From contig CAVPFL010000004.1 in the NCBI GenBank assembly GCA_963703745.1, positions 1,674,001 to 1,738,000 of the forward strand: a stretch of 64,000 nt of DNA, written 5' to 3'. The notes under the pieces were generated by a model. It made no database searches and was not told the DNA's origin. It worked only from the letters and a program-made list of their open reading frames with translations. Position numbers and translations under genes: made by a program. Shown piece by piece: positions 26,575 through 35,202 of the stretch (positions are counted from its first letter, which is position 1; every line of letters begins with the position of its first letter). The DNA is from AP-15 sp963703745. Lineage in GTDB: Bacteria; Pseudomonadota; Alphaproteobacteria; ATCC43930; CGMCC-115725.

Positions 26575-29328
26575 ATGATGTCTGAGGCAGTGCGCGCCAA
26601 TCCCGGCCCCGCAGCCGTCGCCTGGCATGCCGTCCCGGTGGATGAAGTAATCGGCCGGCTGAACACGGACCCCGCAAAGGGACTGGATGCAGTCACCGCA
26701 TCTCAGCGGCTGGCCCAATACGGACCCAACCGCCTGCCGGAGGGAAAGCAGCGCGGGCCGCTGATGCGGTTTCTCGCCCAGCTCAACAATGTTCTCGTTT
26801 ATGTCCTGCTCGGGGCCGGCTTTGTGAAGTTAATGGTCGGTCTGTGGCTCGACGCTGCGGTCATCCTGGGTGTCGTGGTCATCAACGCTCTGCTCGGCTT
26901 CATCCAGGAAGGCAAGGCCGAGAAGGCCCTTGATTCGATCCGCAACATGCTTTCCGCGGAGGCGAGGACCATCCGCGGCCGCGAGACCCGCTTGATCCCG
27001 GCTGAGGAACTCGTGCCCGGTGACGTTGTGCTACTGGAGTCAGGCGACCGCATCCCGGCCGATCTTCGCCTCGTCGACGTCAAGAACCTGCGGACCGAAG
27101 AGGCGGCGCTGACCGGTGAATCGGTTCCGATCGACAAGACGACCGACGCCGTGGCGGAGAAGGCGACGGTGGGAGATCGGGAAGGCATGGCCTTCTCCGG
27201 AACCTTGGTCTCGTCCGGGCGCGGGACAGGCGTGGTCGTCGCCACCGGGAGCGAGACCGAGCTTGGACGTATCAATCAGCTGATGGCCGGGGTCAGCGCA
27301 CTTGACACGCCGCTGCTGCGTCAGATCAAAAAGTTCGGATACGCGATCACCGCCCTGATCGCCGTCGTGAGCGTGATCGTGTTCGCCTACGGCCGCTGGG
27401 TTCGGGGCATGGATTTCGTGACCATCTTTCAGGCGGTCGTCAGCATCGCCGTGTCGGTGATCCCGGAGGGGTTGCCCGCGCTGATCACTGTCACCCTGGC
27501 GATCGGCGTGCAACGCATGGCTCAGCGCAACGCCATCATCCGGCGGCTGCCGGCGGTAGAAACCCTAGGGTCGGTATCGCGGATCTGCTCCGACAAGACG
27601 GGAACCTTGACCTTGATGGAAATGATGGTGGTGTCCGCCGTCACTGCGGGCTCGGCCTACAAGGTCACCGGCCAGGGCTATGCACCCGAAGGGAAGGTAC
27701 TGAAGGACGGGATGCCGGCAGGGGAGGACAGGGTTCTTGATCTGATAGGGCGCGTCTCGATGCTCTGCAACGATGCGCAGATTCACCAGGAAGAAGGAGC
27801 CTGGAAGGTGGAAGGCGACCCGACCGAGGGAGCCCTCTACCCGTTCGGCAACAAGCTCGGTCTCGAACGGCAAGCCGAGCAGACGGCCTATCCCCGGATC
27901 GACGCCATCCCGTTCGAATCGGAGCACCGGTTCATGGCGACATTGCACCGAGACGCTGCCGGCGAGCAGTTTCTCTTAGCCAAGGGCGCGCCGGAAGTGA
28001 TCCTAGAACATTGCGACCGGCAGGCAACCGGTGCCGGGCAGCCGGAGCCGATCGACCGCGACCATTTCGCCAACGCGTCGGACGAGCTGGCGGCGCAGGG
28101 CGAGCGCGTGCTGGCATTTGCGTGGCTCGAAGATCCGGGAGTTGATGCCGGCAACCTCGGTCCGGCGGATCTCCCGAAAAACCTGGTTCTGCTCGGCCTG
28201 GTCGGGCTGCTCGACCCGCCGCGGACGGAGGCGATCGAGGCCGTCACGGAATGCCATGCCGGCGGCATCCGGGTGACGATGATCACCGGCGATCACAAGA
28301 TCACTGCGGCCGCGATCGCCAAGATGCTCGGAATCGGCGACGGCAAAACCGCGATCACCGGGGTGGAGATCGAGGAAATGGACACTGCTACCTTGCAGGA
28401 GCGCGTCCGCAACGTCGACGTTTTCGCGCGCGCGAGCCCCGAGCACAAGCTCCGCCTCGTCAAGGCGATCCAAGCAAACAAGCAAGTCGTGGCAATGACC
28501 GGCGACGGGGTGAACGACGCACCGTCGCTCAAAAAGGCGGACGTTGGCGTCGCGATGGGAATCAAGGGCACCGAGGTCACCAAGGAGGCGGCGGAAATGG
28601 TGCTGGCCGACGACAACTTCGCCTCGATCACCGCAGCGGTCAGAGAAGGGCGCACGGTCTACAACAACATCGAGAAAGCGATTCTCTTCATGTTGCCCAC
28701 CAACGTCGCCCAGGCGCTGGTCATCATGGTGGCGATCTTCGTTGGCTTTACCGCCCCGATCACGGCGCCGCAGATCCTCTGGGTGAACATGGTGACGTCG
28801 GTGGCGCTCGGGCTCGTCATCTCCTTTGAGCCGCACGAACTCGACGTCATGCAGCGACCTCCGCGCACGGTCGACCGCCCGATCCTGGACGCCTTCGGCG
28901 TCTGGCGGGTCGTTTTCGTTGGACTGGCGCTGCTGGCGCTAACTTTGTGGGCCTTCTTCTGGATGAAGTCGAAGGTTGCGTCCGACGAGCTTGCCCGGGC
29001 GGTCGCCGTGAATGCGCTCGTGATCGGTCAGATCTTCTATCTGCTCAATAGCCGCTACAAGCTGGATTCGTCCCTGTCTCTCAAGGCGCATCTCGGCAAC
29101 AAGTATCTGGCGATGGGGATTGGTGCAGTCGTGATCCTGCAGCTCCTCTTCACTTACACACCGCCATTCCAAACCCTCTTCGAGACCGCGCCGATCCCGC
29201 TCTGGGTTTGGCCATGGTTGTTCGTCGGCGGGCTGGTATTCTTCCTCGTCGTCGAGGCGGAAAAGCTGATCATTCGTACCGCGCGTCCTGCACCGGCCGC
29301 GGCGGTTCTGGCGGAATCGCCTGCTTGA
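26575..29328 (+). CDS. P-type cation-transporting ATPase (PacL/Ca2+-ATPase-like, type II)
   Basis: An inner-membrane pump of 917 residues. It shows the N-terminal cation-ATPase domain, the actuator TGES motif (ALTGESVPIDK), the M4 motif PEGLP, the phosphorylation site DKTGT with Asp340, MTGDGVNDAPSLKKADVGVAMG, and C-terminal membrane helices. In M6 the sequence NMVTSVALGLVISFEP replaces the VTD...P of SERCA, so the ion specificity may differ from calcium. After DKTGT the residues LTLMEM differ from the usual LTxNEM. ATG 26575 is used because GGGAGG lies before it; a GTG at 26554 is in frame. Possible roles are calcium, sodium or magnesium export. Confidence 0.92.
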   Translation: MMSEAVRANPGPAAVAWHAVPVDEVIGRLNTDPAKGLDAVTASQRLAQYGPNRLPEGKQRGPLMRFLAQLNNVLVYVLLGAGFVKLMVGLWLDAAVILGVVVINALLGFIQEGKAEKALDSIRNMLSAEARTIRGRETRLIPAEELVPGDVVLLESGDRIPADLRLVDVKNLRTEEAALTGESVPIDKTTDAVAEKATVGDREGMAFSGTLVSSGRGTGVVVATGSETELGRINQLMAGVSALDTPLLRQIKKFGYAITALIAVVSVIVFAYGRWVRGMDFVTIFQAVVSIAVSVIPEGLPALITVTLAIGVQRMAQRNAIIRRLPAVETLGSVSRICSDKTGTLTLMEMMVVSAVTAGSAYKVTGQGYAPEGKVLKDGMPAGEDRVLDLIGRVSMLCNDAQIHQEEGAWKVEGDPTEGALYPFGNKLGLERQAEQTAYPRIDAIPFESEHRFMATLHRDAAGEQFLLAKGAPEVILEHCDRQATGAGQPEPIDRDHFANASDELAAQGERVLAFAWLEDPGVDAGNLGPADLPKNLVLLGLVGLLDPPRTEAIEAVTECHAGGIRVTMITGDHKITAAAIAKMLGIGDGKTAITGVEIEEMDTATLQERVRNVDVFARASPEHKLRLVKAIQANKQVVAMTGDGVNDAPSLKKADVGVAMGIKGTEVTKEAAEMVLADDNFASITAAVREGRTVYNNIEKAILFMLPTNVAQALVIMVAIFVGFTAPITAPQILWVNMVTSVALGLVISFEPHELDVMQRPPRTVDRPILDAFGVWRVVFVGLALLALTLWAFFWMKSKVASDELARAVAVNALVIGQIFYLLNSRYKLDSSLSLKAHLGNKYLAMGIGAVVILQLLFTYTPPFQTLFETAPIPLWVWPWLFVGGLVFFLVVEAEKLIIRTARPAPAAAVLAESPA

Positions 29329-29541
29329 GCAACGGTGTCTCCAGCTGAGATTGGGACACCCGGTATCGTCTTCGGGACGCTAGGCTCATCCCGGGTACTC
29401 CAGAAATTGCTAAGTTGCTTTGCGACACGAGCAGCCAGGAGGGCGAGAGTCGTGATTATGAACGCCGCCCAGGGCTAAGGCGGCTGGCAATACAAGGTTC
29501 TCCCGGAACCAACCCGGCCGCTGCGAGCGGAGGACCCAACC

Positions 29542-30051
29542 TTGTCCGATCTGCTGGTCATCGAATTTCCAAGCGAAGCAAAGGCGGAGGGCGTCCGCGA
29601 GATGCTACACGCGATGCAAAAGGAGTATCTGATCGAGTTGGGAGATGCCGTCGTTGCGGTGAAAGACGATCGCGGACGGGTCAAGCTGAATCAGCTCTTC
29701 CGGCCGGTCGCGCACGGCGCGGTGTCTGGGATGCTGTGGGGTTCGGATCGGTCTGCTGTTCACGATGCCGCTGGCTGGTGCAGCGATCGGTGCTGCTTCG
29801 GGCGCGCTTGGGGGCGGCTGGCCGATCTCGGCATCAACGACGCCTTCATGAGGCAAGCGGCGAGAACTCTGCAATCCGGCAATGCCGCGTTGTTCCTGCT
29901 GATCCGCAAGATGACGACCCACAAGGTGCTTGCCGCGTTGCGAGGCGCCGGCGGCACGGCGCTGCGCAGCTCGTTTGACGAGACCAAGGAGGAGGTCTTG
30001 CAGGCGGCGCTCGCGGGAGCTCGGGCAGCGTCAGTAGAAGCCCGAGGTTGA
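29542..30051 (+). CDS. DUF1269 protein with a scrambled hydrophobic segment
   Basis: Starts at a TTG preceded by GCGGAGGACC. The first ~55 residues (FPSEAKAEGVREML, KEYLIELGDAVVAVK, GRVKLNQLF) and last ~75 (INDAFMRQAARTLQSGNAALF to KVLAALRGAGG) match the DUF1269 paralogue at 34084. Between them 25-30 residues (GSDRSAVHDAAGWCSDRCCF) are in the wrong frame: the second frame of the same DNA reads LLFTMPLAGAAIGAASGALGG, the membrane Gly-zipper segment that is intact in the paralogue. A shift near 29745 and a compensating one near 29820 explain this. The protein is full length but probably cannot insert in the membrane. It follows the P-type ATPase. Confidence 0.75.
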   Translation: MSDLLVIEFPSEAKAEGVREMLHAMQKEYLIELGDAVVAVKDDRGRVKLNQLFRPVAHGAVSGMLWGSDRSAVHDAAGWCSDRCCFGRAWGRLADLGINDAFMRQAARTLQSGNAALFLLIRKMTTHKVLAALRGAGGTALRSSFDETKEEVLQAALAGARAASVEARG

Positions 30052-30127
30052 GTTCCTGGCCGCTGCCGGGCATTCTGGGATCGATGACACTCGTGCCTGC
30101 CCCGATCATCAAATAGGGAGGATTAAC

Positions 30128-30508
30128 ATGTTGTTCCCAGGCGGTTTCACGTTTCCCAACTTTCTGGCTGACGTATTCTCGATATTCATCTTCGTGCTGT
30201 GGTTCTGGTTGCTGATCACGATCTTCGGCGACCTGTTCCGCCGTCACGACATATCAGGCTGGGCAAAGGCGATTTGGGTTATCGCGCTGATCCTGTTCTC
30301 TTATTTAGGGATATTCATATACTTGATCACGCAACACCGCGGGATGGCGGAACGCCAGCAGCAGCGAGCCCAGCAGGCGCGCGACGAGCTTCGCCAAGTG
30401 GTTGGCTACAGCGTGGCCGACGAGCTCGAGAAACTCGAACGCTTGAAGAATTCAAACGCGATTTCCAATGAGGAATACCTCCGGCTGCGCGCCCGGACCG
30501 TGCAATAG
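30128..30508 (+). CDS. Membrane protein with PLDc_N-like helices and a SHOCT domain
   Basis: A 126-residue protein. Two hydrophobic helices (FSIFIFVLWFWLLITIF and AIWVIALILFSYLGIFIYLI) resemble the N-terminal module of cardiolipin synthase-type proteins, and a C-terminal short SHOCT-type helix pair follows (LEKLERLKNSNAISNEEYLRLR). These modules are usually regulatory or structural. A strong ribosome-binding site (GGGAGGATTAAC) precedes the ATG. It is the last gene of the stress cluster with PPK2 and the P-type ATPase, followed by a hairpin at 30548-30575. Confidence 0.85.
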   Translation: MLFPGGFTFPNFLADVFSIFIFVLWFWLLITIFGDLFRRHDISGWAKAIWVIALILFSYLGIFIYLITQHRGMAERQQQRAQQARDELRQVVGYSVADELEKLERLKNSNAISNEEYLRLRARTVQ

Positions 30509-30547
30509 CTGAAACCGGCTCCCTCCCGGTAGGCGCCGCCTGCACCG

Positions 30548-30575
30548 GGCGACGCGACCGCCTGCTGGCGTCGCC
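30548..30575 (+). terminator. Possible hairpin terminator after the SHOCT gene
   Basis: GGCGACGC at 30548-30555 pairs perfectly with GCGTCGCC at 30568-30575 across a 12-base loop, 40 bases after the stop. There is no T-run, so intrinsic termination would be weak. Confidence 0.35.
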
Positions 30576-30731
30576 GGGGTGAGGCCGGCGTCACATACTG
30601 CGCCCCAGCCGCGACCACCGCCCCAAAAGGCGTCGAGCGCCATCTTCCAGATTGAAGGACGCCTTGGTACGTCGCTTCTCGTGATGGCTTTCGCGGGCCA
30701 GCGTACGAGCCGCGGATCGGCCGTGCGTCCG

Positions 30732-30998
30732 TTACTGGCCTGCTCGGCCGGCCGCGACGCCCTGCTGGAAGGCTCTATCCTGGGCCTGCCGGGACTGATC
30801 GAAGAGAAGCCCGCCGAGCAGGCCCGCTCCCGCCCCGGCAGCCGCACCGAGCCCCGCGTTCCCACCGATCGCGCCAAGTATGGCGCCGCCGCCGGCGCCG
30901 ATGGCCGTGCCACTCAACGCGCGCTGCTGGGTCGGGGTCATGTCGGCACAAGCAGCGACCGGCAGAGCGACGGCCGCGAGCAGCAGTAACTTGTTCAT
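30732..30998 (-). CDS. Glycine-zipper lipoprotein
   Basis: An 88-residue predicted lipoprotein. The signal peptide ends in the lipobox VAAC, followed by a hydrophobic, Gly/Ala-rich zipper (GTAIGAGGGAILGAIGGNAG, then LGAAAGAGAGLLGG), as in small outer-membrane Gly-zipper proteins. It starts with MNKLLLLAAVALP. Function is unknown; such proteins often sit in the envelope stress regulon. It is in a minus-strand pair with the Rap1a/Tai-like gene, 23 bases apart. Confidence 0.88.
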   Translation of the reverse strand: MNKLLLLAAVALPVAACADMTPTQQRALSGTAIGAGGGAILGAIGGNAGLGAAAGAGAGLLGGLLFDQSRQAQDRAFQQGVAAGRAGQ

Positions 30999-31020
30999 GG
31001 CGTTCCTCAGAGCGGTTTGA

Positions 31021-31410
31021 TCAGCGCGATGGCGGGCAGGGATAGCGTTCGCTCAAAAACCGGAACAACCCGTCGGTGGACGTGGTTGACATGCGATCCG
31101 GCGACACCCGCGCCCATTTGACAAACTCGCCGAGCGCTTCGTTGCGGCTCGGCGGAGGATTCGGCAAGCAAAATGGCTTAGGTCCGCGGAACGCGGCCAT
31201 GTTCTGCATTTCCACCAAGACCGCGCCCAGCGCGAAACCTTGGCAGAAATTGACCGCCGCCGTCCCCATCGCGTTGTCGGCCGTCGCTTCGCAGAGCTCG
31301 ACCAGGTCGCCGGTCGTCCCGGCACTGAAATTTGTTTCTGTCGCGGCGTGCGCCGCAAAAGGCGCAACAAATGCCAGCGCCGCGGCGGCGGTCAACCGTT
31401 TAAACGTCAT
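31021..31410 (-). CDS. Rap1a/Tai-family-like secreted protein
   Basis: A 129-residue exported protein with a signal peptide ending around AAHA. Four conserved cysteines (LCEA, NFCQGF, PFCLPN, YPCPP) and the pattern FCQGFALGAVLVEM match the family annotated as Rap1a/Tai immunity proteins, although there is no toxin gene nearby. It may be a general periplasmic protein. It is the first gene before the Gly-zipper lipoprotein on the minus strand. A 23-base tandem repeat lies 46 bases upstream of its start codon and could affect expression. Confidence 0.75.
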   Translation of the reverse strand: MTFKRLTAAAALAFVAPFAAHAATETNFSAGTTGDLVELCEATADNAMGTAAVNFCQGFALGAVLVEMQNMAAFRGPKPFCLPNPPPSRNEALGEFVKWARVSPDRMSTTSTDGLFRFLSERYPCPPSR

Positions 31411-31455
31411 GGCACCCTTCCCCTACATTGGTAAACATCATCGCGGCACTTACAC

Positions 31456-31570
31456 GGCTCCCCCAGCGTCTGCGCTCGGGCTCCCCCAGCGTCTGCGCTC
31501 GGGCTCCCCCAGCGTCTGCGCTCGGGCTCCCCCAGCGTCTGCGCTCGGGCTCCCCCAGCGTCTGCGCTCC
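31456..31570. repeat. Five tandem copies of a 23-base repeat
   Basis: The unit GGCTCCCCCAGCGTCTGCGC plus TCG is repeated five times without spacers, with one mismatch at the end of the last copy. Such a minisatellite can vary in copy number by slippage. It lies just upstream of the Rap1a/Tai-like gene. There are no spacers, so it is not a CRISPR array. Confidence 0.95.
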
Positions 31571-31632
31571 GACAAGCCTACCGACATCGAACGTGGTTGT
31601 CATCGGACCCGACGTCCCAGGACTATACGTGA

Positions 31633-32439
31633 CGTCCCGATTGCCGCAAAGCTATCGGGCTCGATCGGCTGATCATCTCGATCGACAGCGCCGACCTCGC
31701 CGAGCACGAACGCAATCGCGGCTTGGAGGGATTGGAGCGCCGTCTAGCTAAAGGCATAGCCCGGGCCCGCGAATACGGTCTGCCGGTGCAGGCTTCGGTA
31801 ACCGTCAACCGCCTTGTTCGTTACGACGAATTGCCGGACACGTTACGGCGTCTCGGGTTCGATAACGTCGCGTTTTCTTATCCGCGCTCCGCGCCGTTCG
31901 GCTCCACTTCGCTGGTCTATAGTGAACATTCGCACTTAGTCGATCTCGACTGTGATGAGCTGCTTGCCGCATTGGAGGCAATCGGCCGTCTAAGAAAACA
32001 GTTTCCGGTACTCAATCCGCGAGCCTCGCTCGCCGAGGTGGCGCGCTATGTGCGCGGCGAGCCGCAAGAAGTGCCCTGCATCGGCGGGTACAAATACTTT
32101 TATATAGACTGGAACCTCGACATCTGGCGCTGCGAGGCGTGGAACGAGCCATTGGGCTCGGTGTTCGACCTCGATCGAATTCCGGACCAGCGCGAACCGT
32201 GCAATGCCTGCATGATGGGCTGCTACCGAAAAGCCAGCATGCTGATGCATGCCGCCATCGCGGCCACGGACGCAGCGCGGTCGCTGGCGGCGGGTCAAAT
32301 CGGTGCCGCGGTGTCGACGCTCTTCCGCCGTAGCGTGGCGCAGTCGCTCTGGGCCCTGGTCGAGCAGACCCCAAAGATGAGCCGATTGGCGTGGCGGCGG
32401 AAGCAGACGGCGGCCCTTGGCCATGTCGAAGTCGGATAG
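31633..32439 (+). pseudogene. Truncated radical SAM/SPASM protein (C-terminal half)
   Basis: The frame is open from 31633 with no ATG; a TTG lies at 31723. The ~268 residues hold the second half of a radical SAM barrel (LDRLIISIDSADLAEHERNR, YGLPVQASVTVNRLV) and a C-terminal cysteine cluster CNACMMGCYRK typical of SPASM-like auxiliary iron-sulfur binding. The N-terminal CxxxCxxC for the radical cluster is missing. Upstream DNA (tandem repeat, Rap1a gene) is unrelated. The remaining part cannot be a radical enzyme. On its other side is the truncated lipoprotein gene. Confidence 0.8.
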
Positions 32440-32525
32440 AAGATGCGGCTTTCGGGGGATCGCAGGAAAGCGGCGTTCGTGTCCGCGCTGATCGTTGGGG
32501 CGGCGCAAGGAAGCCCTGCAAGGGC

Positions 32526-33374
32526 TCAGACCGCCAATAGCAATGCCGGTCTCCAAGGAGGCCAGGACGGCATGTTCGATGCGATCTGGCGACGCCGAAC
32601 TACGCGACGCCAGTTTTGCCGGACAGCGCTGTCGCAACCGCGCCCGGCCTCGAGCAGGGCCTCGGTGACGGGAAGCCGCGCGCAAAACACCGATCGGGCA
32701 AATTGCAACGCCAAATCGGTGCCGATGCCTGCTCTCTCCAAAAAGGCGCGAAGATCGGTGTCCGACGTGGCGCCCGGGAAGGGGTGAAAGATCACACCGT
32801 TATAGATGCCTTTGGCGATCGCCTGCCGCTCGACCGCCTCGAAGCGGGCAATGGTCAGCCGCTGGCCCGGTGCAAGATTGCCTTGAAAGACCAATTCATA
32901 ACCCGGCGTCGCCACCCAGTTGACGTTCCTGAACAGCCGGTTGACGCTGACCCCGGCGCCATGCTCCGGATCCTTCACACTCGTTGCGACCCCGCGGCAG
33001 CGTCGCAGTTGCGGGAACGGGGCCTCATCGTCCCTACAGGCGCCCTTGATATACAAGATCGCACGGCCGGCGGGACCACCTCCCTCGCCCGTCAGCTTCG
33101 AGCGGAATTGGCTCGCCGCGCAGAGCTCAACGTAATACGGAACCAACCTCTCGTATGCGGTGTCCGGGTGCCGTTCGATGATGATATCGTCCGGCTTCAA
33201 CTGGAAGCGGGCCATATCCATGAGGCCGTCCTGGAGGCAGCCGCCGAGCAGGATCGCGACCCCGACGACGGCAAAGCCGAGCACCCGGCGAACTGCCATC
33301 CTGCCGACATGCAGGTCCAGCCGCAGGAGAAGACTGTTGATATAATATCTATCTTGAAATTGTTGTTGCGACAT
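32526..33374 (-). CDS. Truncated lipoprotein paralogue (ends scrambled)
   Basis: This gene is a paralogue of the 46017-47384 gene. It has a lipoprotein signal ending in LLGGC, then ~190 residues that align with it: LKPDDIIIERHPDTAYERL, VPYYVELCAASQFRSK, YIKGACRDDEAPFPQLRRCR, DPEHGAGVSV, GTDLALQFARSVFCAR. After PVTEALLEA the sequence diverges to unrelated Arg-rich codons and stops, so the second half with the conserved DNCAHTLRN is lost. ATG 33374 is preceded by GGGGAGAGC; ATG 33299 is an alternative. It is either a truncated or non-functional protein. Confidence 0.8.
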   Translation of the reverse strand: MSQQQFQDRYYINSLLLRLDLHVGRMAVRRVLGFAVVGVAILLGGCLQDGLMDMARFQLKPDDIIIERHPDTAYERLVPYYVELCAASQFRSKLTGEGGGPAGRAILYIKGACRDDEAPFPQLRRCRGVATSVKDPEHGAGVSVNRLFRNVNWVATPGYELVFQGNLAPGQRLTIARFEAVERQAIAKGIYNGVIFHPFPGATSDTDLRAFLERAGIGTDLALQFARSVFCARLPVTEALLEAGRGCDSAVRQNWRRVVRRRQIASNMPSWPPWRPALLLAV

Positions 33375-33503
33375 TATATGCTCTCCCCTCTTCGCAGGCT
33401 TCCAAACGGGCCGCCGGTCAAACGGCAAGGTGCCGACGAGTGTTGCGCCCCTCGCGCTCGAGGCTCGCGGCCGATGCTCCGGAACCCGGCGAGACCGATG
33501 CAA

Positions 33504-34083
33504 CTTTAAGGAGAAATCCCGCTGTAGATTTGCTGCAGATGCAACAAGACGCAGTGAACAACTAAATCTTCGATTGTAGTACGCGGTGGGGGTTTGCGGA
33601 GATCAGAGCCTAGGCGCGTTTTATCCGTAGCGGAAACGGAATGAACGCCAAAGGTGTTTCTGCAGAAGCTGCTTTACGCCGTCGAACGGGTAGGGAACAA
33701 GGTTCCACACCCGGCAGTGATTTTCTTCATCTTGTCGCGGCTGGTGATCGTCCTCGGATTGACCAGCTCCTAATCGGCCGATGTCCCCAGCAGGTAAAAC
33801 AAAACGCGGTGGCGGTCTCGGTCGTCTGGATCCTGCTGTTTCTCGCCTGGAGTTGCGCCGCGTGCGCCTGGACCCCGTCACTGGCATTGGTCCCGAGGTC
33901 GCTGGAGTTGGAATGGCCCTCGCTGGGTTTGGACCTCCGGGAGATGGCGCTAAAATGCGCGATCCGGGGCGCGTGCGACTGGATGGCGGTGGCGTTGAGT
34001 CCACCGTCGGTTCTGGCGGACGTGAAGGGGCAGGACGGGAACCACCAGCCAAGCGGAGGACTGCGGCGCCCGTCTCGATTGCT
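33504..34083. other. Gap between lipoprotein remnant and DUF1269 gene
   Basis: The only identifiable item is an AbgT-type fragment at 33645-33773, described separately. From 33775 to 34083 low-complexity open frames are present on both strands but none looks like a gene. Confidence 0.5.
33645..33773 (+). pseudogene. Fragment of an AbgT-family transporter N-terminus
   Basis: Read in the frame starting after a TGA at 33642, the DNA gives TPKVFLQKLLYAVERVGNKV followed by PHPAVIFFILSRLVIVLG, which matches the N-terminal region of AbgT-type (aminobenzoyl-glutamate) transporters, then a stop at 33771-33773. No start codon and no further helices are present. Only ~42 residues of a ~500-residue transporter remain. 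Confidence 0.7.
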
Positions 34084-34596
34084 TTACGCTGCGGGCGGTG
34101 CGGCGGACGCGGAGGTCCCTGCTAGCGCCGCGCGTAACGCCTCCTCCTTGCTCTCGTCGAAGGACGTGCGGATCACCGTGCCGCCCTCACCCTGCAAGGC
34201 TGCTAAGACCTTGTCGGTCGTCATTTTGCGGACCAGCAGGAAGAGTGCTGCATTGCCGGATTGCAGGCTTTCCGCGGCATCCCTCATGAACCTGTCGTTG
34301 ATGCCGACATCGGCGAGCTTGCCGCCGAGAGCGCCGGAGGCCGCACCGATAGCGGCGCCTGCCAGTGGCATCAGGAAGATCATACCGATCAGCGCGCCCC
34401 AGAAGGTTCCGGAGATGGCACCGCTCGCGGTTGGGTTGAAGAGCTGATTGAGTTTTACCCGGCCATTGGGCTGCTTCACCGCGATAACGGCGTCACCCAA
34501 CTCGATCAGGTACTCCTTCTGCATATCGAGCAGCTTCTGGCGAACTTCCTCCGCTTTTTCCTCGGACGGGAACGTGATTTCTACGAGATCGGCCAT
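34084..34596 (-). CDS. DUF1269 family membrane protein
   Basis: An intact 170-residue member of DUF1269: N-terminal FPSEEKAEEVRQKL, a conserved KEYLIELGDAVIAVK, a hydrophobic Gly-zipper segment (IGMIFLMPLAGAAIGAASGA) and a C-terminal region rich in Ser/Ala. Members occur beside stress and envelope genes; function is unknown. The paralogue at 29542 has a scrambled middle. It starts at ATG 34596 with GGAAG-type sequence upstream. It is followed across a short gap by the Gly/Trp-rich secreted protein on the same strand. Confidence 0.88.
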   Translation of the reverse strand: MADLVEITFPSEEKAEEVRQKLLDMQKEYLIELGDAVIAVKQPNGRVKLNQLFNPTASGAISGTFWGALIGMIFLMPLAGAAIGAASGALGGKLADVGINDRFMRDAAESLQSGNAALFLLVRKMTTDKVLAALQGEGGTVIRTSFDESKEEALRAALAGTSASAAPPAA

Positions 34597-34658
34597 TTGT
34601 GTTTTACTTCCACGTTGTTTTGGAAACTTATGCTAGTAGAGCGGGAAGCAGAGCGGCT

Positions 34659-34997
34659 CTAGCGCCAGGTCCAGCCCCACCCGGGAACCCAAACCCAGCC
34701 GCCGCCCCAACCCCAACCGGGACCCCAGCTCCAACCGGGACCCCAGCTCCAACCGGGACCCCAGCCCCACCATCCAACCGGCCAGCCCCAGCCCCAGCCG
34801 GGACCCCAGCCCCAACCCCAGCCACCACGGAACCCGCCGCCCCGGAACCCGGACCCGCCACCGCGGAACCCGAACCCGCCGCCATGGAAGCCTCCGCCAT
34901 GGAAGCCTGCGCCGCGGCCTTGGGCATGGCCGAGATTGGGCGACGCGGCGAAAATGGCCAGTACAACCGCCAGGGCGATCGAGAGTTTGCGTACCAT
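34659..34997 (-). CDS. Secreted Gly/Trp-rich repeat protein
   Basis: A 112-residue protein with a clear signal peptide (LSIALAVVLAIFAASPNLGHAQ) and a mature part built of short Gly/Trp repeats: first FHGGGFHGGG and FRGGG units, then WGWGWGPG/WSWGPG units with tryptophan every 2-4 residues. The DNA at ~34715-34770 holds 18-base tandem copies that encode WGPGWS. No known enzyme motif. It may be a surface or envelope-structuring peptide. Upstream on the same strand is open space, and the DUF1269 gene is downstream. Confidence 0.8.
   Translation of the reverse strand: MVRKLSIALAVVLAIFAASPNLGHAQGRGAGFHGGGFHGGGFGFRGGGSGFRGGGFRGGWGWGWGPGWGWGWPVGWWGWGPGWSWGPGWSWGPGWGWGGGWVWVPGWGWTWR
34715..34770. 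repeat. 18-base tandem repeat inside the Gly/Trp-rich gene
   Basis: Roughly three in-line copies of AACCGGGACCCCAGCTCC encode WGPGWS in the minus-strand protein. Copy-number change would lengthen or shorten the protein without shifting the frame. Confidence 0.75.
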
Positions 34998-35202
34998 GAG
35001 ACGTCCTTTCCCCCCGATGCCAGTGAGAACTCACAAAACTCCTAGGAACATTTGCGTGCAAGTAACGAATTTGTCACTTTAGCCAAGTCAGATTTTAACC
35101 GGAGTCTACACCCGGGGCAAGTTGGCCACGTCGAGATCCAAGCGCCGCTGTACCGCACACGGCGACGCTCGTCCATCACCCGGCCTGTGGTATATCGCCG
35201 GC

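Noticed and set aside
31021..31410. Toxin-immunity locus based on the Rap1a/Tai family name
   Set aside because: No effector or secretion genes adjoin; the neighbours are small envelope proteins, so an immunity role is not supported.
31456..31570. Possible CRISPR array
   Set aside because: The five 23-base units are contiguous with no spacers, and there are no cas genes nearby.
33641..34447. Plus-strand ORF of 268 codons
   Set aside because: It mixes the AbgT remnant in the wrong frame with the antisense of the DUF1269 gene; no coherent protein.
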